64,000 nucleotides of DNA from Crocodylus rhombifer (Eukaryota; Chordata; Crocodylia; Crocodylidae): assembly GCA_038503035.1 (NCBI GenBank), contig JAVSML010024569.1, positions 496,001 to 560,000 of the forward strand. The letters are read 5' to 3'. This document shows positions 47,501 to 58,791 of the stretch, piece by piece (positions within the stretch are counted from its first letter, which is position 1; every line of letters starts with the position of its first letter). The translations under genes and the position numbers were made by a program. The notes below the pieces were generated by a model. It had not been told where the DNA came from. It saw only the letters and a list, made by a program, of their open reading frames with translations, and did no database searches.

Positions 47501-50500
47501 TGAATCCATAAAAGCTCTGCTTTTTTAAACTGTCATCTAACCATATTAATACACAGTATTGGGGGCAAATAAAAAACAATGAGCCTGCTGCTGTATCAGT
47601 CACAATTTAGTAAGTTCCAAGTTAACAAGTTTCAGAAATTCATGGAAGACACCTTATGTACTGTGAAAAGTAGGGAAGGGCAATGCTTCATAGCACAAAG
47701 GTTTTGTAAAATAATGCAGGACTCTTTGAAGCCAAAGATTTTGAACAAGGTGTTGTTGTAATAAGATATTTAGTTGAGGGAGTATGAAGCCTTCCTCAGC
47801 TTGTTGAAAAGATACAGTATCTTTAGGACAGTGATAGCACAAAGCAAAATAATGGAGCTGGCACCAGAATACAAGCCTATCTAGTTCATCCACACAAAAG
47901 GAAGCATTGAAAATTAGGTGCAATCTCCTTAATCTTTTAAAAAAGTGTCACATGACCGAATGCCCTTGTAGCAGGTGCTTTGGTTAAGTTGTCTATTTTA
48001 ACCACTCCTCCTCTACCCATCACTTTTACTTATTTCCTTCTCTGAATGACATTTTAAAACTCTAGGCTCTCTTCTCCCTTTTTTGTACAGATAATTAACT
48101 GAGTCTCTAATCACAATGACTTCATCAAAATCTGTTTCCACTGACAGAAATTGGAATAGGACCTTTTACTGAAAAGCTTGGAAGGTTATTCAGACACTAG
48201 AGGAAATGCAGGAGATTTACAATGGGACCAATCTATTTGATTCCCACTGAAATCAATGCTTCCCTCCCCATTCTACTCAGGCACTCTTCTAAATGGAGGG
48301 ATCTATGATGAAAGCTGCACAAACATCTTTTCCCAATAAATTCCCCTGTAAGTACAATCTAGTATTAGAAACTATCTTAACCCTAAGGGTTGCCATGCAA
48401 TGTAAAACTTAGTGTACATCCACCTACTTAGATGTATTTGTTTTCTGTTGTCTGCCTGCTCTCTGATCTATTAATATTCAAAGCGCCCCTTTGATTTTCC
48501 ACCTGCTACCTACAGACCAAAAAGCAATAATGTATTCCAAAAAAACCCAACAAAACAAAACAAAAACTAGCTCCTTTCAATTACAGCAGAAGTACTCCAA
48601 CTCCTGTAGAGTTTGTCACTGCAACTTGGGGAAGTAGAATAAAACATTGGGAAACTTCCTTGGCTAGCCAGGAAGGAAAAGGTGGTCCATAATTCGAGAA
48701 CAGAGAGCAGGACGATTCCTAAAATGGTTAGGGATAAAAAGAGGCATGAATGGACAACTCAAAGTTTGGACCAACTTTTTTTTTTTTTTAAATGTTGGAT
48801 TAAAGTAAATATGATACAATTCATTCTAACTTCCTTTTTCTGGAGATTAAACCTAAACAAGACTTTCTAAAAGAACTACAAAGTGTTCAATGTATACGGA
48901 ATTTAGCTGAACATTCATTTTGTCTAATTTTAATTTATTAGCCTTTTTGCATCTTAAAAAAGAGACACAAACTTGAAATCTTATTTTCAGAACTAGATTT
49001 AAAAGAGTCGTTTCAACTTCAAAATCTGCTACCAGTCTCTCTAGATTATATTTCTGCCATCCCATTTTCTCATTCCAAATAACCATTTCTCTCTCCCAGC
49101 TTATTCCGCATGGATTTAACTGTGCTCCCAGTATAAACTGATAAGGCAACACTAACGATTCTGAGATTTGGTCTTTTGCCTAAAGAGACGCAACCAAAGG
49201 TATGTCCTGACAGCAAATTCTAGGTCTGGTTGTAATACATGCTACTGATAACCTAATTTAGATTTCACACGTAACTAGAGCAGCATGACCCACAGAGAGC
49301 CTAGATTAAGATTCCTATAATCTCTTCATTGCCATTATTGGCCATACTAGTCAGATTAAAAGTCAGATGGGTATGCCAGCATGGGCTACACAGAGACCTA
49401 CAATTTGCCCTAAAAGACAAGCTGGGTTGCTTTAGAAACATTGAGAGATCATGTAAGAGATGGCATATTATCTTTTGAATCTCAATTAGGGCCCCACTTG
49501 AAACCTATTTAAAAAAAAAAGGCAGCTGAAAGACTCCAATCTACTGTAATGGATTTTGGATTGGGTTCATACCTTAAAAAACAAACAAAAAACAGTTTTA
49601 ACACCACGGGTTTGCTAATCCTGTGCTGTTGTTCCAAGCAGGTGGAAGACATTTTCTAAAAGGACAGGTTATTTTAGCTTGTAAGCCTGTTTCCTCCAGG
49701 ACCAAAACAAACCTTTCCCATTTCTAAAAGTGTGGGAAAGATTAGTCTCCATATTAACCATTTCCAAAATTTCTGAGGTTTACAAGTGCTCTGTCCTAGG
49801 TGCTAGCAATCAGGCAGAGGCTATTTTTGATTAGCTGAAGAGCAAATGAAGTTTGAAGCTGAATCATGAGCTATAAAGAAATGTCAGGTTTTAAAAGTGG
49901 GGAGGGAAGCATGTCTCAAGGAATATGAAAAGATGTGAAAGTCTAGTTCTGAGCAGAACAGATAACTATCTGAAAGGGAATTTGTAAAGGAAATTACAGT
50001 AAACTGAGGTAGTTCCATGAAAAAATGCAACATCAGAATAAGACTCCAGGAAGGAAAGATCTTCTAAATTAAAAGACGACTTAAAGGAAAAATAAAGCAT
50101 TCCTTCAAGGTGTTAAAAAACACTTCATTCCCTGAACTCTGCTCTTGATTGCTGAACAGCTGCTATTTGCACTTTAAGTACCATCACCTTTAGGAATTTT
50201 ATCAAAGACTCTTGGAGGGAATCCAGACCACCAGCTGCTTGCTAGAAAGAATAGTGCCAAAGGATACCAAAGGTGCCTGGACTGGTAACATCCAAAGCAT
50301 ACAAGCAATAGCCAAAGGGACTGTACATCTGATGAATTTACAATTAGTTTAGTGTAGAGAGAGAGGTGAAGGTAGCAGGGGACAGGGGGCAGGAACTGAA
50401 TGGAAGGAGTGTAACCTCAAAACTGTTGACTTTAAAAAGAAAGTTGTCTCCAAGGCATTTGACACGGTTTTGGAGAGATGCCAAAGCACAAACAAAACCA

Positions 50501-50887
50501 TAAAATGCATCCCAAAAGTCCGCACTTCAGTAATTTCATAGCCTTTTACTGGCAATGGCAATCATCTTGTTGAAAAATAACATTTTTTGTCACACTGATT
50601 GGGAGACTACTGAAATTTATGTTTTAAGAAGTAAAATGCATTAGAAGAGTTTTACCAGCCTGCTATATTTTCTAAGAGCCCCACCTGAGAAAGGATGTGT
50701 TACTTTATCATACCAGATTCTTTTCAATAGATAAAATGGGGAGAAATGAATCTACCCCATCAGTAGTGAGAAATATCCAAAAGTGAGATGAGGTGTTACT
50801 AGCAGCAATTAAATGAAGTCATTCAGATGGCAGTCATTTCTTGATTGTAGCAATTAAATATAGCTGAATAGATCAGTTCCAACATAC
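44501..50887. other. Long unique AT-rich stretch
   Basis: Six kilobases without a recognisable exon or complete mobile element. It contains the T/G homopolymer pair at 45058-45087 and several short A- or T-runs. Frames at 46329-46616 and 47163-47444 have no domain. I cannot exclude a short unrecognised exon. Confidence 0.45.
45058..45087 (+). repeat. Poly-T followed by poly-G
   Basis: Fourteen T residues followed by sixteen G residues. The G run could fold into a quadruplex and is a likely site of length error. Confidence 0.95.
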
Positions 50888-50957
50888 AGGCCATATCTAC
50901 ACAAGCAGCAGCAGACCACACAGTAATAACCAGTAGCATCTTGTGTAGATGCACCCA
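50888..50957. mobile_element. Very short MITE, mostly terminal repeats
   Basis: ATCTACACAAG at the left is exactly inverted as CTTGTGTAGAT at the right, and the outer edge TGGGTGC (reverse of the right end) matches other family members. At 70 bp it is close to the minimum for such an element. Confidence 0.75.
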
Positions 50958-52114
50958 CTGAGCAGGTCCTGTGAAAAGTATTTTATTTCATCAAAGAAAC
51001 TTTAAGAATGCTGTGCTGAGCAAAATAGGTTCTAGTTTCTTTTGGCTGCATTAAGGCATTAAAACAGAAGAATTGCATTGTCTTATTCTAGAGAAAGAAA
51101 ACTTCTGGAAGAAGGCTTCTTATATGTTATTTTAAAAAAAGCCTTGACGAATCATTTGTACAGAAAGAAGTTTGAGAATTCTTATCATAGCCTTTTTAGC
51201 AAGCTCCATGTGACATTTTTGGTATAGTATGTTTGTCTTTGCAAATTCTGCTGCCTTTGATTTTTTGTTATACCCTTCTCTCAGATGTAGTTTAATGTTG
51301 ATTTATGAATAAGATTAGTATATAGTCCCCCTACAGCTGCACAAATAACTAGTATTTGATTAAGATATAAAGTGAATAGGATTTAAAATTCAGCTGGACA
51401 AACTAGATTTATTATTCTGCATGCGACTTAAGTCTGCCATTTGGACCATTCAAAGCCCACCAAACAAACACACATTTTTAATAAAGTGCTGTATATTAAA
51501 TGCTGTATAGTATTTGCCTATATTTGATGAGTTTCACTATAAAAGCATCACTGATTGTACAGACACTGTCACACAATTTTCAACATAGTTAATCTGCTAT
51601 AAATCTATATGTATGGATTACAAAATCAAAACATTAACATACGTAGCCCACAGTCTGAATGGAAGGGTCTCTTTCCCCACATACAGCAACTTTTCACTTA
51701 AACTTTTCATTGTACAAACAGTTACCTCACAGAACTGCTCTGTCCAGAAACCCTTACAGGACATGATCAGTTTTTACAAATTTACAGTTTTTACACGTTC
51801 AGTAGATGTGGACAGGCTTAGGATGAAGTCATACAATACTCTTAGACCATACTACGGGCTTTTAAAATACAAGCATCAGCCCATTAAGTCTTGTTAACTA
51901 ATGCTAAATACCCTCTGAGCATCAAAAAGTTATACAATTTCAGGAGAGGGTTAATCCAGCTCTTAGGGTAACTTCAGTTGGCTCCACAGAGATAAAATGA
52001 GCAATTTAGTCCTCCAACATCCCAGGATACGCCACTCTGAGCACTCCCCTACCCAGAGCAGGGATAGAGCCCAAGTGTCTTGACTCCTAGCCACATCCCT
52101 GCTCACCAATTCCC
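50958..52114. other. Spacer without recognised gene
   Basis: AT-rich; no gene or named repeat. The 94-codon frame at 51613-51897 has no recognisable domain. Confidence 0.4.
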
Positions 52115-52594
52115 TGGCCGTGTCCACACAAGCAGGAAGCGTGCATTTGCAGCACCACAAATAGTAACAACACAAATTACGGCCACTACTTTGTGCTGTA
52201 GTGCACGCCCCTGCTCCTGCAGTTTGCAGCAGGACACATTGTCTCTCTGGCTGGGGCATAGGGTGCCTCAGTGGAGCTAGCTGGCAGACAGCCCTCAGAC
52301 CAAGGCATCCTGTGCCCCAGCCAGCTGGGGAAGCGGCAGGTGGAGACCAGAGAGAAAACAGTCCTTGGTTGCCTGCTCCCCCTGTCTCTGCATTTGTCCC
52401 AGCAGGCACACAGCACTTTGGTGTCCTTTATGCCACTTGTGTGTCAGGGTTGAGGTTTTTTTGCTAATGGGAAATCCCAGTAGCAAATTTTGCCCCAGCA
52501 CTGCAAATTAGCAGCACAGGGTACGATTTAACATGCAAGATGTTTGCGACACCACAGAGTGCAAAAAGGCCTGCACATCTGGATCTGGCCTCTA
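52115..52594. mobile_element. Putative MITE with internal hairpin
   Basis: The left edge TGGCCGTGTCCACACAAGCA and the reverse complement of the right edge GAGGCCAGATCCAGATGTGC are loosely similar. The interior has a hairpin: GCTGGGGCATAGGGTGCCT (about 52250-52268) faces AGGCATCCTGTGCCCCAGC (about 52304-52322). The overlapping open frames here are compositional. Ends are tentative. Confidence 0.5.
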
Positions 52595-53791
52595 GTGGTG
52601 TATCAGCTGCACATACAAGAAACAGTATTAACCCACAAATATTTAACTATTCATAGCATGTTCTACTTTTAAACACTGCTTATCATTCCATAGAATTAGT
52701 AGTAAGTGTTATATGCAGCTTCTCCCTTAGACTTGCTCCAAGTCAAACAACTGCCTCCAGCCTTAGATACTTCTCTGTAGACATATAAAAGGAACAGATG
52801 CATGGTCCCCAAAGAAGATCTACTCAAAAAAACTCACCAATACTCCAGCCTTGCAGCACAGCAGGGCTCCTTCCTTACAGTAAAAGTGACTCTTGATGTG
52901 ATTTTGCGCACACAGCCATAAGGACCTCACTTTATTAAAGGCACAAAATCTACATTTCTCATACACACCTATAACCTAAAAACTCTTTACCAATTATAAA
53001 GCTGTTTCTGACTTGCAAGAGCCTCATGATCTTACATTATTTGCACTTTTAAAATAGTTCAACAGATTTCATATATTTCTTCACCCACAAGAAGAGACCT
53101 TGACTGTGGAGTTTCAGGAAAGTGTCAATTTTTATAGCTGAGTTATGAATATGAACTCTGCAAAGTGGAGGTTTCAAGTAAAAATGCAGACATAAACTAG
53201 CTGCAAGTGTCACCGTTATCTTGTAGTACTGTACAACTAGAAATAAAAATTCTGCCAAATCATTTAATAGATCACTGTTCCATGTACTACTCAGATCTGA
53301 TAAGGTAATTGACAGATTTCCCCTCAAGAAATAAGGAGCTCTCTCACAGGTACTGCATGTGACAGAATAGACTGCGCATGTCCTACACTGTCTGCAGAAG
53401 TGAAACCAAGTTGATGCATTTTGAAACTTTAATAAGAACAATACATGATTTTTAAAACTGCAAGTCATCCAAACTTAAAAAAACAAAACAAAAAACCTCA
53501 CCATATAACAGATTATAGTGCCTTTCCCGTACAATTACACCCCCGGGGAATTATGCACCTATGTAATTTTGTGCACAAAATGTATAACTGAACATAATCA
53601 CATAATACAAACCCCAAATTCTTGCATACCTACCTCCCCACACACCTGACACCCACTCCCCACCAACACCACCCCCCCACACACACACAGACACACAAGT
53701 ACCTGCATATATGTCTTCTAAAAAAAGGGTTAAATAGTGTTATATTTAGTGTAATTTGTAAAAATAAATAAATAAATGAAATTGATTTTCA
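52595..53791. other. Spacer with short repeats
   Basis: No gene is recognised. It contains the 58-bp repeat at 52927-52984, a CA-rich stretch at about 53674-53696, and GGGGAATTATGCAC near 53543, which resembles a hAT-type end found in reverse at 57679-57690. Confidence 0.45.
52927..52984 (+). repeat. Copy A of a 58-bp inverted pair
   Basis: It matches the reverse complement of 57384-57442 with one substitution and one 1-nt indel by eye. Family unknown. Confidence 0.9.
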
Positions 53792-54253
53792 CAGAAGTTT
53801 AGGGCTGGAATGGACCTCATGAGATCGAGTCCACCCCCCTGCTCTGGGCAGGAAAGACTGCTGGGGCCAAATAGCCCCAGCAAGGCATTCATCCAGTCTC
53901 CTTTTGAAGATCTCCAGGGTAGGTGCCCACACCACCCCTGCCAGGAGTCTATTCCAGAGTCCAGGCACACTAACCATGAAGAAGTTTTTCCTTATACCCA
54001 GTCTGAAACCTTCTTCTAGGAATTTATAACATTGCTTCTGGTTTTCCCCTGCGATGCTTGGGTGAATAGTTGTTCACCTCACCGCTGATGCTTTCCCCCG
54101 ATATATTTGTAAGCTGCCCCTAAATCCCCTTGAAGTCTTCTGTTTTCTAGGTTGAACAGTCCCATATCTGTCAACCTTTTCTTGTATGGCTTGCTCTTCA
54201 GGCCTCTAATCATATGAGTGGCTCTTCTCTAGACTCTCTCAAGCTTCTCCACA

Positions 54254-54461
54254 GGGCCATGCCAGGGGGGAGGTCACAAATCGGGGTTACTGCCCCAGGC
54301 CCTGTGCTTTGGGGGGCTCCACTAAGCTGGGCAGACCAGCCATTTCCTGTCCAGCCACTCACTCCCCGCCCCGCCCCACAACCAAAGGCAGCTTCTTCAG
54401 GTCCAGGGCCCATCGAGCTGATTTGCCCTGGGCCCCGCATCCTGCTCGGCTCACCTCTACT
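54254..54461. mobile_element. hAT-like non-autonomous insertion in CR1
   Basis: It interrupts the conserved CR1 string CTTCTCCACATCCTT. TCTCCACA (54246-54253) on the left and CTTCCACA (54462-54469) on the right agree at 6 of 8 positions, consistent with an 8-bp target duplication. The insert is GC-rich, about 208 bp, with AGAGGTGAGCCGAGCAGGAT at one end. Its terminal inverted repeats are weak, so the superfamily is an inference from duplication size. Confidence 0.7.
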
Positions 54462-54469
54462 CTTCCACA

Positions 54470-55085
54470 TCCTTCGTGAAGTGTGGCACCCGGAACTGGA
54501 TGCAGTATTCCGGCTGTGGCCTCACCAATGCTGAGCAGAGCAGAATAACTTCCTTAGTTTTGCCTGAGATCCCAACGTACTGTTTGCTCTGCTAACTGTA
54601 GCATCACACTGGTGGCTCATATTCATTTTATGGTCAATTAAGACCCCAGGTCCCTTTTGGACATGGTGCTAGCTAGCATGGCACCACCGAGGCTGTAAGT
54701 TTGTTGCGGATTTTTCCTCCCTAGATGGAGCACTTTACACTTCTCAGTGCTGAACAGCATCTGGTTCTGGTCCGCCCATCTAACTAATCGGTCCAGGTCT
54801 GCCTGGGTTGTCTGCCTACCCTGAGGTGTGGCCAGACTTTCCCACAGTTTAGTGTCATCAGCAAACTTCGTCATCCGTGATCTGGATGTGGGGGAGAAAA
54901 GCACACTGGCAATGTTGAAAAGCACTGGTCCAAGTAACAAATCCTGGGGGACCCCACTTTGGCTACCTCCTGCCAGGTCAACACGGACCCATCTATTAGT
55001 ATCGTCCGAGTCCAACTCCACAGCCAGTTTCCCACCCCAATTTCATGCAGCATAATTTGTCTTGTTAAGTGATCTCTAGGATGTG
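54470..55085 (-). pseudogene. CR1 ORF2 reverse-transcriptase remnant
   Basis: The minus strand encodes part of the CR1 RT. WTRTILIDGS and a damaged motif B (SGVPQDLLLGPVLFNI, where family members read GVPQGSVLGP) come first. Motif C KFADDTKLW follows, then LFSTEKCKVLHLGRKN and a KRDLG segment. The intact catalytic DD contrasts with the damaged motif B, and at least one frame change lies near 54940. Upstream RT and the endonuclease are missing. It is inactive. Confidence 0.88.
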
Positions 55086-55408
55086 GTGTAACCGACGTAC
55101 ACCCATCTTCTGCATTTGTGGAGTGATCCATTTGGACAAAATGACAAAGGTAGTTTACTCTTCAGCAAGTGTAACAGTGCTGAATTTAGATCTTATTTTC
55201 TTCAATCAAAAGATTATTATAAAAACTTGGAACTGGCAAATTTAAGAAACATTCTTGTTGCAAAAACTACAGTGGCCCTCGAGAGAAAGGGTAAAGCATT
55301 TGCTGACAAAAAACTAAGCTGAGGTAAGTCACAGGGCTCCTAGATCATATTTTCCTGTAAATTCCTAATATTAGAAGGGCTCCCATCACTAGAGGCAGAG
55401 GTTTAAGA
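55086..55408. other. Unique spacer between two CR1s
   Basis: A 323-bp stretch without a recognisable repeat or gene between two minus-strand CR1 elements of different subfamilies. Confidence 0.45.
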
Positions 55409-56993
55409 TTTCATAGATTTTCATAGACATTAGGGCTAGAAGGGACCTCGGGAGATCATCGAGTCCAGCCCCCTGCCCAAAGGGCAGGAAGTCAGCTGGG
55501 GTCATAGGATCCCGGCAAGATAAGTATCCAATTTACTCTTGAAGGTGTTCAATGTAGGTGCTTGAACCACCTCCGCTGGCAGACTGTTCCAGACCTTGGG
55601 GGCTCGGACAGTAAAGAAATTCTTCCTTATGTCCAGCCTGAAACGGTCTTGCAGGAGTTTGTGACAGTTCGACCACGTCATCCCTTAGGGCGCTCTGGTG
55701 AACAGATGTTCCCCCAGATCCTGGTGGTCACCCCTGATAAACTTATAGGTGGCCATCAGATCACCCCTGAGCCTGCGCTTTTTTAGGCTAAAGAGTCCCG
55801 TGGCTCTCAGCCTGTCATCGTAAGATCTGTTTTCCTGACCTCTGATCATGCACGTGGCTCTCCTCTGGACTCTCTCAAGCTTCTCCACATCCTTTTTGAA
55901 TTGTGGAGCCCAAAACTGGAGGCAGTACTCCAGCTGCGGCCTCACCAAGGCCGAGTACAAGGGGAGAAGGACGTCCCGGGATTTGCTCGAGAAGCATCTA
56001 TGGATGCACGCCAGCATTTTGGTCGCTTTACTAGCCGCAGCATCGCATTGCAGGCTCATGTTCATCTTGTGGTCAATGATGACCCCCAAGTCTTTTTCTT
56101 CTGTAGTGCTAACCAACGTAGCACTGCTGAGCCTATAAGGGTGCTGCAGGTTTTTCCTTCCAAGGTGGAGAACCTTGCATTTTTCGGTGTTAAACACCAT
56201 GAGGTTCTCGTCTGCCCATTTGCTGAGCTTGTCCAGGTCAGCCTGGATCACCCGCCTATCTTCTGGCGTGGATGCTTTGCCCCAAAGTTTGGTGTCATCA
56301 GCGAACTTGGCCAGTCCACTCCTGACTCCAATGTCCACATCGTTAATGAAGATGTTGAACAGTATGGGTCCCAGGACAGAGCCTTGAGGGACCCCACTGG
56401 TCACAGGGCACCACGATGAGTGACTGCCATCAATCACAACCCTCTGGGTCCGACCACGAAGCCAATTTCCCAGCCAGCGGATCGTGGTGGAGCCAAGGCC
56501 ACAACTGGCCAGTTTGGCCAAGAGGTGATCATGGGATACCAGATCAAAAGCTTTTCTGAAGTCAAGATATATGACATCAATCTCTTCTCCCTTGTCCAGG
56601 TGATAGGTCACCTGGTCGTAGAAGGAAATGAGATTGGTCAAACAAGACCTACCCGCAACAAACCCGTGCTGGCTATCCCTTAGGATGTTAGCCTGGGCCA
56701 GTCCATCAAGGATGGCCTCCTTAATAAACTTTTCTAAGATCTTCCCCAGGATAGAAGTCAGGCTAATGGGCCTGTAGTTAGCCGGATCCACTCTCCTCCC
56801 TTTCTTGAAGATCGGCACCACATTGGCCTTCTTCCAGTCTTCGGGCACTACACCAGAGCGCCAGGAGTTTTCAAAGACCCGTGCCAGGGGCTGGGCTATG
56901 ACGCTCGCCAGCTCCTTGAGTACCCTGGGGTGGAGGTTGTCAGGGCCAGCTGACTTGAAGGTATCCAGCTTCTCAAGGTGTTCCTTCATGAGC
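55409..56993 (-). mobile_element. CR1 LINE, 5' truncated, youngest copy
   Basis: The 3' end lies at 55409-55445 on the plus strand (TTTCATAGA units, then GACATTAGGGCTAGAAGGGA). The element extends to 56993, where similarity to the plus-strand CR1 at 33434-35470 stops abruptly. The two copies agree closely throughout. This copy carries no frameshift that I can see in its RT region, so it is the less decayed of the two. Confidence 0.95.
55502..56993 (-). pseudogene. CR1 ORF2 reverse transcriptase, one premature stop
   Basis: A 434-codon open frame (56989 to 55685) covers most of the CR1 RT and its C-terminal region. Counting from its first methionine, NYRPISLTSILGK is at about 71-83, motif A LDFRKAFD at 142-149, motif B GVPQGS at 199-204, and motif C FADD at 229-232, with both catalytic aspartates of FADD present. 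CKVLHLGRKN follows, then the VQRRA and RRLRGDLMATYKFI segments. The frame ends at a TAA (55685-55687) where the sister copy has CAA. Past it the same frame stays open for about 60 codons to the natural TGA at 55502-55504. The N-terminal endonuclease and ORF1 are missing. The first methionine is not a true start, because the element is truncated there. Confidence 0.93.
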
Positions 56994-57360
56994 TTGCACT
57001 GAGAGTATTTGTATGATTTTGTAAAATATCCTCTCCTAGAGATAGTGGCCAGGAGTGGGAGGTACAGTATATATTCCAGGAATGCTGTTGTATGGAAACT
57101 AAAAGGTAAAACAATGCTGTTGTTTTAAGCTAGACTGGCTGAAACAGGAAAGAAAATTCCAGGGTGATGGTCACTCTAAAACTGAGTTAATATAGCACTT
57201 CTTTCTGTACACCCATGCCAGCCCAGCAGTTTCACAGTGTTCTTTTAAGTAAGATAAGAGGCATTCTTTCCCAATTTGCAGTTCTGCCCATAACGATTGA
57301 GTGCAGGTACTGTAAAAACTTAACAGTCATTATCAAGTGATGCAAATTACCTTAAATTCT

Positions 57361-57377
57361 GGGGGGGGGGGGGGGGG
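57361..57377 (+). repeat. Poly-G tract
   Basis: Seventeen consecutive G residues directly beside the 58-bp inverted repeat copy. Confidence 0.95.
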
Positions 57378-57383
57378 AATCAC

Positions 57384-57442
57384 AGTTTTTAAGGTTATAG
57401 GTGTATATGAGAAATGTAGATTTTGTGCCTTTAATAAAGTGA
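57384..57442 (-). repeat. Copy B of a 58-bp inverted pair
   Basis: Its reverse complement matches 52927-52984 with one substitution and one inserted T. Confidence 0.9.
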
Positions 57443-58593
57443 TAATCCTTCTAATGTTTAGGGCCAATGGGAGATCACCGAGTAAAACCTGGGAGTTCTG
57501 AAATCAACCCTAATTTGGTGTTATATAGTTTTTCTGTGTGTGACATCAGTTCACTTGACAAGTCAACCTACACTAGTATGTTTCAGTGGATGATACCGCA
57601 TTTTGTCTTGAATCTGAAGAATCAAAATGAATGAGATTCATGAATGTCTTCCATTTTGCATAATTGCGTTTTTCTGCACATAATTCCCTGGCGTGTATAC
57701 AATGAGCAGTGCAAGTTCTGATTCACGTTAACAAACACAGCACAAACAATTGCTGTAGCAGTTCTTTTTTGTGGTACTGAAGTCTGTGTCTACAATAATC
57801 AATAAGTAGATTTCTTCATATAGTCAACCTAAAAAAATTCAAAAGCCTTCTCTTATTACTTTTAAGACTGCTTCAGTTATTTAAGTATTAGTATAGATAT
57901 TTCAAGAAGTCTGGTTTTGTGGGTCACTTGGGACTCATTCAAATAATCCTCCCTTCTGTAGTCAGAACCGAACAGAACAGAACACAAAGATCCTTCTCTG
58001 AAGTAAATGCAGAATGTAGTCAGTCTCCATTCTCCCAAGTGGATCCCTTTTCTTCTTTTTTCATAGAAGCATTTCAAGTCTTCCCATCTTGTACGGCAAA
58101 ACACCCCAGAAATGCCTTATTGAGGTCAGTAATCTCGGTTAAATAGCTCAAGATTTGTCTTGTGTAAACCTAGCATTTTTTTTTTTTTGTTTGTTTAGTT
58201 TCACAGTAAGGACCATGAGTTACAGCATTCACCTATAACCCAACTGATGTTGGCTGTTGGGTTGGAGGGGGGATCCAGCTCTAGTTTGGCTGCAGACACA
58301 CAGCCACTCCTTTCTCCCCTAGTCCTGCCCCTCCCCCTTCCCAGCTCCAGTTGTTGCCTTCAGAACTGGGGGGGGGGGCAAAGGCGGGGAGAGGGGGAGA
58401 AGGGACCAGAGCTTGGTCTGGGGTTTGCTAAGCTTACACTTTTGGGGGGAGGTGGGGCTCCAATCCACCTGCCCCACCCTCCATCAGTGTGGGCCAACCC
58501 CAGGTAGAACTCCTTCCTCTCCTTCCCCCTGCCCCCCATTCTGAAAAACAGCACCAGGCTTAGGGTTAGGCTACTTCAGCCCAGCCCTGCTCC

Positions 58594-58791
58594 TGGCGCA
58601 CACAGACAGAAGTTAATGAAGGTGCTGCTCTTTTGAGCACCTTCATCTGAACCCTTGTGTAATGAAGGTTCAGACTGTCATGTAATCAGACATGTTTAAA
58701 GCACTCTAGCTGTGCACTTCTGTCAGTGCATGGCTACAGAGTGCTTCAGGGGCCTGATAGTATAACAAACCATCACTTCTGTCAGCACCCA
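58594..58791. mobile_element. MITE with nested inverted repeats
   Basis: The left end TGGCGCACACAGACAGAAGT and the reverse complement of the right end TGGGTGCTGACAGAAGT form a terminal repeat. GGTGCTGCTCTTTTGAGCAC is an internal hairpin. ACTTCTGTCAG occurs a second time inside, at about 58717. There is no target duplication and no coding frame. Confidence 0.65.

Larger units (their letters stand above)
53792..55085 (-). mobile_element. CR1 LINE fragment carrying a hAT-like insertion
   Basis: The plus strand opens with the reverse-complemented CR1 3' end (TTTAGGGCTGGAATGGACCT, then CCCCCTGCTCTGGGCAGG). It runs through the ORF2 C-terminal region to an RT remnant near 55085. It belongs to a different CR1 subfamily from the neighbour at 55409-56993. 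CR1 sequence is interrupted between 54253 and 54462 by a foreign insert. Confidence 0.9.
56994..58593. other. Spacer with short repeats
   Basis: No gene recognised. It contains the poly-G run at 57361-57377, the 58-bp repeat copy at 57384-57442, and a reverse-oriented CAGGGAATTATG (57679-57690) that looks like a hAT-type end. A GC-rich, G-rich patch lies at 58310-58520, and its frames are compositional. Confidence 0.45.

Noticed and set aside
55901..56419. 172-codon plus-strand frame opposite the CR1 reverse transcriptase
   Set aside because: It is the antisense shadow of the CR1 ORF2 on the minus strand.
53541..57690. Pair of hAT-like ends (GGGAATTATG) bracketing the CR1 cluster as one composite transposon
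   Set aside because: The two words are inverted, but sequence just inside them diverges quickly and there is no matching octamer outside; more likely two independent fragments.
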